This document shows, piece after piece, positions 38,821 through 38,873 of a DNA stretch of 38,873 bases. Origin of the DNA: Flavobacteriaceae bacterium (GTDB lineage: Bacteria > Bacteroidota > Bacteroidia > Flavobacteriales > Flavobacteriaceae); the NCBI GenBank assembly GCA_024638225.1, contig JAHEKR010000011.1, forward strand, positions 1-38,873, read 5' to 3'. The notes under the pieces were generated by a model, which was not told the DNA's origin, made no database searches, and saw nothing but the letters and a program-made list of their open reading frames with translations. Every line of letters starts with the position of its first letter. Position 1 is the stretch's first letter. Both the position numbers and the translations under genes were made by a program.

Positions 38821-38873
38821 TTATAACACGGTGTGTTATAAAATTGTTGGTTTTTATGTTACTCTGTGTTATA
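38821..38873. repeat. Second set of short repeats: GTGTTATA x2 direct plus one inverted copy
   Basis: TTATAACAC (38821-38829), GTGTTATAA (38833-38841), GTGTTATA (38866-38873, at window edge). Confidence 0.75.

Noticed and set aside
38756-38840. Complete tRNA gene at the second tRNA-like sequence
   Set aside because: Same reason; the T-stem is also imperfect and adjacent sequence is repeat-rich rather than tRNA-like.

Overview
This looks like a chromosomal segment of a Bacteroidota (Flavobacteriia-like) genome. From about 1 to 37.3 kb it is dense core gene content. In order: gldL (partial) and gldK; an arginase-fold protein and topA; a sulfur module (SulP, MBL-rhodanese, two YeeE/YedE half-transporters); miaB; a sigma-54 activator; lptE-like, a TPR-like protein and secG; groES and groEL; an fRMsr-like GAF protein; purH; mreB-mreC-mreD-mrdA-rodA; a C-terminal processing protease; surE; lpxB; an NlpC/P60 protein; comEC (frameshifted); a thioredoxin-like protein; a POT transporter; HMG-CoA reductase and a GYDIA-type GHMP kinase; a LytS-type histidine kinase (disrupted); and an MscS channel. 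The last ~1.5 kb (37.4-38.87 kb) differs sharply. It is AT-rich and carries two 23-bp same-orientation copies (22/23 identical) of what looks like a tRNA 3' end. Each copy is followed, at nearly the same spacing, by its own set of short inverted and direct repeats. Between the copies is a ~1.3-kb cassette with a small acidic ORF, a 191-aa orphan ORF and an unannotated reverse-strand gene remnant. I read this as tandem integration or attachment sites, possibly a minimal integrase-less cassette, and it is the most interesting part of the window. Other points of note are two disrupted genes, an arginase-fold protein missing metal ligands, and a candidate sigma-54 promoter before groES. All family calls come from reading motifs in the translated ORFs. 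No database search was run.
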